Shown in pieces: positions 59,973-64,000 of a stretch of 64,000 nt of DNA (the stretch's first letter is position 1; every line of letters begins with the position of its first letter). The stretch comes from Pseudolysobacter sp964466115 (GTDB lineage: Bacteria > Pseudomonadota > Gammaproteobacteria > Xanthomonadales > Rhodanobacteraceae): contig CAYXMH010000006.1 in NCBI GenBank assembly GCA_964466115.1, forward strand, positions 1-64,000. Direction: 5' to 3'. A program made the translations under genes and the position numbers. Below the pieces are notes generated by a model that did no database searches, was not told the origin of the DNA, and worked only from the letters and a program-made list of their open reading frames with translations.

Positions 59973-61094
59973 ATGACCGATACTGTTCAGCCCCCGCGCC
60001 GACCGCGCACCTCTCGTGGCCCATCCGCTACGGCTAAATCGCCGAGTGGGCCCGTTGCACGCAAACCAGCCGCTGCTGCTGCCAAACGCCCGGCGAATAA
60101 GCGCCCGCCTAAGCAAGCGGCGGTTCAATCCGGTGGCGGCGCCGCTGCGCCCAGTAACGCCAAGCGACCGCAACGCTTGGTGTCGGGAAGCCCCTTAAAT
60201 CCATTGGTTGCGCTTAAACGCATTGACTGGGCGCGCGTGCGCGAGCGTGCCTGGCAATATGCGCTGCTGGCGCGAGTGGATAAGCCAATTGGCATGGCGC
60301 TATTGCTGTGGCCGACCTGGTGGGCGTTATGGCTGGCGGCTTCGGATTTCCCACCCTGGGGGAAATTGGTCATTTTCACGCTGGGCGTGTTTTTGATGCG
60401 CAGTGCCGGTTGCGTTATCAACGATTACGCCGATCGTAAGTTGGATCCGAACGTGGCGCGCACGCGAGAGCGACCAATAGCGACCGGTAAGGTGAAACCG
60501 CGGGAAGCGCTAAGCGTGTTCTTGGGTTTGATCACGGCGGCCTTTTTGCTGGTGTTGTTTACCAATCGATTGACGATTGAGTTGTCGTTAGTCGGGGCAT
60601 TGCTCGCCGTTACTTACCCTTTTATGAAGCGTTATACGCACCTGCCGCAGGTGTATCTTGGCGCCACATTCGGCTGGTCGATTCCGATGGCGTTCGCGGC
60701 CGTTTCGGGTAAGCTGACGCAGTTAACTTGGCTTTTGTTCTTGGCCAATGTGCTGTGGACCACGATCTATGACACGCAATACGCGATGGTCGACCGGGAT
60801 GACGATATTCGCATCGGCGCCAAGTCAACGGCGATTCTTTTTGGTGACGCCGACCGAGCCATTCTCGGCGTATTGATGGCGACATTCTTGTTCGCCATGG
60901 TGTTGGTTGGATCTCGAGCGGGCCTGCATTGGCCGTTTTTCGCAAGCGTGGCGATTGCGGGCGGCTTGTTTGTTTATCAGCAATGGCTGATACGTGGGCG
61001 TGAGCGCGACGCATGCTTCGCTGCGTTTCGCAACAATAACTGGGTTGGATTGGTGTTATTCACCGGAATTGCCTTACATTACGCTCTTCAATAA
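59973..61094 (+). CDS. ubiA: 4-hydroxybenzoate octaprenyltransferase with long N-terminal extension
   Basis: The 373-residue membrane enzyme prenylates 4-hydroxybenzoate in ubiquinone synthesis. The two Asp-rich motifs are NDYADRKLDPNVARTRERP and DTQYAMVDRDDD; eight or so helices follow the usual layout. The first 85 residues are rich in Pro, Ala, Lys and Arg (PPRRPRTSRG, KRPANKRPPKQA) and are absent in typical UbiA of about 290 residues. A downstream start is possible but no in-frame ATG with a clear ribosome-binding site was seen. No ubiC is adjacent; chorismatase at 28634-29647 may supply the substrate. Confidence 0.92.
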   Translation: MTDTVQPPRRPRTSRGPSATAKSPSGPVARKPAAAAAKRPANKRPPKQAAVQSGGGAAAPSNAKRPQRLVSGSPLNPLVALKRIDWARVRERAWQYALLARVDKPIGMALLLWPTWWALWLAASDFPPWGKLVIFTLGVFLMRSAGCVINDYADRKLDPNVARTRERPIATGKVKPREALSVFLGLITAAFLLVLFTNRLTIELSLVGALLAVTYPFMKRYTHLPQVYLGATFGWSIPMAFAAVSGKLTQLTWLLFLANVLWTTIYDTQYAMVDRDDDIRIGAKSTAILFGDADRAILGVLMATFLFAMVLVGSRAGLHWPFFASVAIAGGLFVYQQWLIRGRERDACFAAFRNNNWVGLVLFTGIALHYALQ

Positions 61095-61117
61095 ACCTCT
61101 TCCGACAATTGAAAACT

Positions 61118-61465
61118 ATGGGTACGTTGAGAATTTTCCTAAGCGTTTTTTTAACCTCCCTGCTTGCATATCCTGCGGTTTATGCGGCCGAGCCGCCTTC
61201 ACCGGCGGGCGAAGAGTTTGTTTTTATCGGCACCGTTACTGAGCTGGCCGCGTCGGCGTTGCCGAAATCCTCCACGCAGAATTGGCTGGTCTCAACGAAA
61301 GTCGAAGCGACGGATTCGGCTGAATTTATCGGGAAGACGGTGCAGTTCCGTATTCATAGCCCGATCAAATCCGGCATCGTGGTCGGCCATCGGTATCGAT
61401 TTTACACGACCAGAATCGACAACTTTTTTACCGTCGATGAGCTCAAAATCGAACCGCAAAACTAG
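61118..61465 (+). CDS. Small exported hypothetical protein
   Basis: The 115-residue product has a signal peptide (MGTLRIFLSVFLTSLLAYPA to YAA) followed by a beta-rich region (EFVFIGTVTEL, KTVQFRIHSP, RYRFYTTRI). No family is recognised; the layout is that of a small OB- or beta-sandwich domain. It follows ubiA by 23 bases and may be co-transcribed. It ends 18 bases from the end of comF. Confidence 0.75.
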   Translation: MGTLRIFLSVFLTSLLAYPAVYAAEPPSPAGEEFVFIGTVTELAASALPKSSTQNWLVSTKVEATDSAEFIGKTVQFRIHSPIKSGIVVGHRYRFYTTRIDNFFTVDELKIEPQN

Positions 61466-61483
61466 CTTTGGCGACGCCCATCG

Positions 61484-62212
61484 TTAGCTTCGTGGCGCTG
61501 GCGCACGCGCCAACGCCCATACGTCCACCCGCGCCACACCCGCTCGATGCAATGCGCGCGTGGCTTCGCGCAGTGTAGTTCCGGTAGTCATCACGTCGTC
61601 GACCAAGGCCACATGCGCCGGTATCGCCTTATTCGGTACAACGGCAAATGCGCCGCGGACATTGTTCCGGCGCGCTTTTGCATCGAGTCCCGTCTGCGCG
61701 CAGGTCGCACGCGTGCGGATCAATAGAGTCGGGTCCAGCATCAGATCGAGTGCATGGGCCAATGGCCGGGCCAACTCCAAGGCTTGGTTATAGCCGCGCT
61801 CGCGCAAGCGCCCGTCATGCAATGGCACCGGAATCAATAGATTGGGAATTTGCGGTTTTTCCACAAGCGCTCGGTCTACCATCAGCTGGCTCAAGACCTT
61901 TCCCGCGGCAAGCTGACGCGCGAACTTGAAGCGCGCGACCAATTGATCCAATGGATAACCATAGCAAAACGGCGCCCATGCGGCCGTAAACGGGGGTGGT
62001 CGCCGCAAACAGACGCCGCACATCGTTTCCTCGCGTTGCAATGGCAAGGCGCAGCGCGGGCAACGTGGTTGGTTGCGCGTAACTTCCGCCGCGCAGGCGC
62101 TGCACAGATCACGCGTGTCCTTGGTGGTGGCTTTGCACAACAGGCAATGCGCCGGCAATAATGCGAATTGCACGCGTCGTCCGAAGGCGTAAACCTTATT
62201 GCGCCAATTCAA
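61484..62212 (-). CDS. comF: ComF family phosphoribosyltransferase-like protein
   Basis: The 242-residue protein has an N-terminal zinc-finger with paired cysteines (CLLCKA, CSAC, CPRC, CGVCLRRPP) and a C-terminal phosphoribosyltransferase fold with the PRPP loop HVALVDDVMTTGTTL. RGYNQALELARPLA is the typical ComF block. The family is linked to natural transformation. It is divergent from bioB, a common arrangement in gammaproteobacteria. Confidence 0.94.
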   Translation of the reverse strand: MNWRNKVYAFGRRVQFALLPAHCLLCKATTKDTRDLCSACAAEVTRNQPRCPRCALPLQREETMCGVCLRRPPPFTAAWAPFCYGYPLDQLVARFKFARQLAAGKVLSQLMVDRALVEKPQIPNLLIPVPLHDGRLRERGYNQALELARPLAHALDLMLDPTLLIRTRATCAQTGLDAKARRNNVRGAFAVVPNKAIPAHVALVDDVMTTGTTLREATRALHRAGVARVDVWALARAPAPRS

Positions 62213-62273
62213 GTTGACAGCCTCCTATGGCCTGGCCAAACTCAGAGCACTTTAACCGAACACACATTCTGCT

Positions 62274-63311
62274 ATGTCTCTATCAAAACCCGTCATTCGA
62301 CACGATTGGTCGCGCGAGGAAATCGGTGCGTTGTTTGACCTGCCGTTTAACGAACTGCTCTTTCACGCGCACACGATGCATCGAACGCATCACGATCCGA
62401 ATAGCGTACAAGTATCCACGTTATTGTCGATAAAAACCGGTGCTTGCCCAGAAGATTGTGCTTATTGCCCGCAAAGTGCGCGCTACGCTACCGGAGTGGT
62501 TGCGGAAAAACTGATGGGGTTGGAGGCCGTATTAGAAAAAGCAAAATTAGCAAAGGAGAGCGGAGCCACCCGTTTTTGTATGGGCGCCGCCTGGCGCGCG
62601 CCGAAGGATAAGGACCTGGAGCAGGTGGCGGCAATGGTTGATGGGGTGCGGGCGCTCGGCATGGAAACCTGTGCCACGCTTGGCATGCTGACCGAAACAC
62701 AGGCGCAGCGGTTGAAGTCGGCGGGGTTGGATTATTACAACCACAATCTCGACAGTGCGCCTGAATTTTACAATGAGATCATCCATACGCGCGATTATCA
62801 GGATCGCTTAGATACCTTAGAGCATGTGCGTCAAGCCGGTTTAAAGACCTGCTGTGGCGGCATTATTGGCATGGGTGAAACGCGCGCCCAGCGCGCCGGA
62901 TTGTTGCAGGCCTTGGCGAATTTGCCCGAGCATCCGCAGTCGGTGCCGATCAACCATTTAGTGCAAGTGGAAGGTACACCGCTGCATGGCGCCGATGCGC
63001 TGGATCCGCTGGAGTTCGTCCGCACCATCGCCGTTGCGCGCTTAACAATGCCGCACGCCATGGTTCGACTTTCGGCCGGCCGATCGCAAATGAGCGATGA
63101 GTTACAAGCGTTGTGTTTTTTTGCAGGTGCCAATTCCATTTTTTATGGCGAGAAGTTGTTGACCACCGGCAATCCTGATACCGAGCACGATCAACGCTTA
63201 TTCGCGCGCCTTGGCATTCAGCCGATGCGGATCACGCACACGTCGGATACGGTGCATGCGGATATTTGTGAAGAGCCAAGCGCTGATAAGGCAACCTCTG
63301 CGGCAGCCTGA
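62274..63311 (+). CDS. bioB: Biotin synthase
   Basis: The 345-residue radical-SAM enzyme inserts sulfur into dethiobiotin. The [4Fe-4S] cluster motif CPEDCAYC is present, with the YNHNLDSAPEFYNEI block and the GGIIGMGETRAQRAGLL block; the Arg of SAGRSQMSDELQ is the [2Fe-2S] ligand. Length is normal. bioF follows at 50 bases in the same direction. Confidence 0.97.
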   Translation: MSLSKPVIRHDWSREEIGALFDLPFNELLFHAHTMHRTHHDPNSVQVSTLLSIKTGACPEDCAYCPQSARYATGVVAEKLMGLEAVLEKAKLAKESGATRFCMGAAWRAPKDKDLEQVAAMVDGVRALGMETCATLGMLTETQAQRLKSAGLDYYNHNLDSAPEFYNEIIHTRDYQDRLDTLEHVRQAGLKTCCGGIIGMGETRAQRAGLLQALANLPEHPQSVPINHLVQVEGTPLHGADALDPLEFVRTIAVARLTMPHAMVRLSAGRSQMSDELQALCFFAGANSIFYGEKLLTTGNPDTEHDQRLFARLGIQPMRITHTSDTVHADICEEPSADKATSAAA

Positions 63312-63361
63312 TTTTCTCATCTTACGCGCGGTAAATGCTCTGGGAATGGTGTCATTAGATC

Positions 63362-64000
63362 ATGTCACGTCCATCAATCCTTGATCGCCTAGCCACCGCG
63401 CAACTGCAGCGAGCGAGAGCACAGTTGCGTCGTCGTTTGCGCGTGGTCGAGCGTGCCGATGGGCCACAGGTATGGATCAATGGCAAACCATTGATTTCAT
63501 TTTGCAGCAACGATTATCTCGGGCTTGCCAATCATCCCGAAATCATCCGTGCCCTGAAGGCCGCGGCGGACACAGCGGGTGTTGGCAGCACCGCGGCGCA
63601 TTTGATCTGCGGCCATCGATCCGAACACGCCGCGCTGGAGGAGGACCTGGCGCAATGGACCGGGCGCGAGCGCGCGCTGGTTTTTTCTACCGGTTATATG
63701 GCGAATCTCGGCGTGTTATCGACCTTATTGCAAACCGGCGATGTGTGCGTGCAAGACAAACTCAATCATGCCTCGTTGCTGGATGGGGCTAGGCTCTCAG
63801 GTGCGCAATTAAAACGCTATCCCCACGCCGACGTTGCCGCGGCGGCACGGCAGCTGGCCAGCCGGCCTGAGGCTTATGCCGTGCTCGCAACCGATGCCGT
63901 TTTCAGCATGGACGGTGATGCCGCGCCGCTGCCGCAATTGGCAGCGTTATGTGCACAAGAAAAAACCACCCTGATGGTCGATGATGCGCACGGTTTAGGG
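63362..64000 (+). CDS. bioF: 8-amino-7-oxononanoate synthase, N-terminal part (3' end outside window)
   Basis: The frame from ATG 63362 runs off the right edge with 213 residues. It shows SFCSNDYLGLANHPE, GVGSTAAHLICGH, RALVFSTGYMANLG, DKLNHASLLDG and ends at DDAHGLG, all typical of BioF, a PLP enzyme that condenses alanine with pimeloyl-ACP. The PLP-binding Lys lies outside. It continues the biotin operon after bioB. Confidence 0.96.
   Translation, partial: MSRPSILDRLATAQLQRARAQLRRRLRVVERADGPQVWINGKPLISFCSNDYLGLANHPEIIRALKAAADTAGVGSTAAHLICGHRSEHAALEEDLAQWTGRERALVFSTGYMANLGVLSTLLQTGDVCVQDKLNHASLLDGARLSGAQLKRYPHADVAAAARQLASRPEAYAVLATDAVFSMDGDAAPLPQLAALCAQEKTTLMVDDAHGLG

Overview
The window is chromosomal housekeeping DNA from a gammaproteobacterium, most probably a member or relative of the Xanthomonadales (Lysobacterales). 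The evidence is gene order and gene content: def-fmt-rsmB-DUF4390-ntrY-ntrX, LysM-dprA-topA-tsaC, DUF2782 beside polA, a XanB2-type chorismatase, lysyl-endopeptidase-like secreted proteases, and comF facing bioB-bioF. Genus and species cannot be told from the sequence alone. Coding density is high. The only RNA gene I can place with certainty is one tRNA-Arg.

Layout. 1-0.8 kb: start of rpoD, running off the left edge. 0.95-4.4 kb: two divergent secreted serine proteases of the lysyl endopeptidase type. 4.5-5.9 kb: dtd and an LpxL-type acyltransferase. 5.9-13.2 kb: a leftward run def, fmt, rsmB, DUF4390, ntrY, ntrX, TPR gene, joining protein maturation and rRNA methylation to an NtrYX-like two-component system. 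13.4-19.1 kb: rightward LysM, dprA, topA, tsaC. 19.1-26.4 kb: DUF2782, polA, a highly structured intergenic segment that may encode a small RNA, a zincin-like secreted protein, uvrD. 26.4-30.4 kb: membrane Ser/Thr kinase, chorismatase, family 2 glycosyltransferase. 30.7-33.0 kb: hemF, a PhyH-type oxygenase and a possible detached domain. 33-36.4 kb: overlapping S33 peptidase-natA-natB operon. 36.5-42.1 kb: fpr, yadGH exporter, DUF2167, tatD, a secreted protein. 42.3-48.3 kb: hrpB, a MotA/MotB-like ion-channel pair, a methyltransferase, rluE. 48.6-53.8 kb: one very large secreted RHS/YD-repeat gene with extreme G-over-C strand bias. 53.9-59.5 kb: lipoprotein methyltransferase, icd, zapE, hydrolase, cytochrome c, DUF4142. 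59.6-64 kb: tRNA-Arg, ubiA, a small secreted protein, comF, bioB, and bioF running off the right edge.

How the genes relate. No prophage, integrase, insertion sequence, CRISPR array or complete defence island was seen. Chorismatase and ubiA probably both serve ubiquinone synthesis, since no ubiC is present beside ubiA. The least explained items are the MotA/MotB-like pair, the G-biased RHS gene with its non-biased tip, the structured segment after polA, two LacI-type operator-like palindromes upstream of the kinase gene, and the PhyH gene separated by an in-frame stop from a downstream reading frame.
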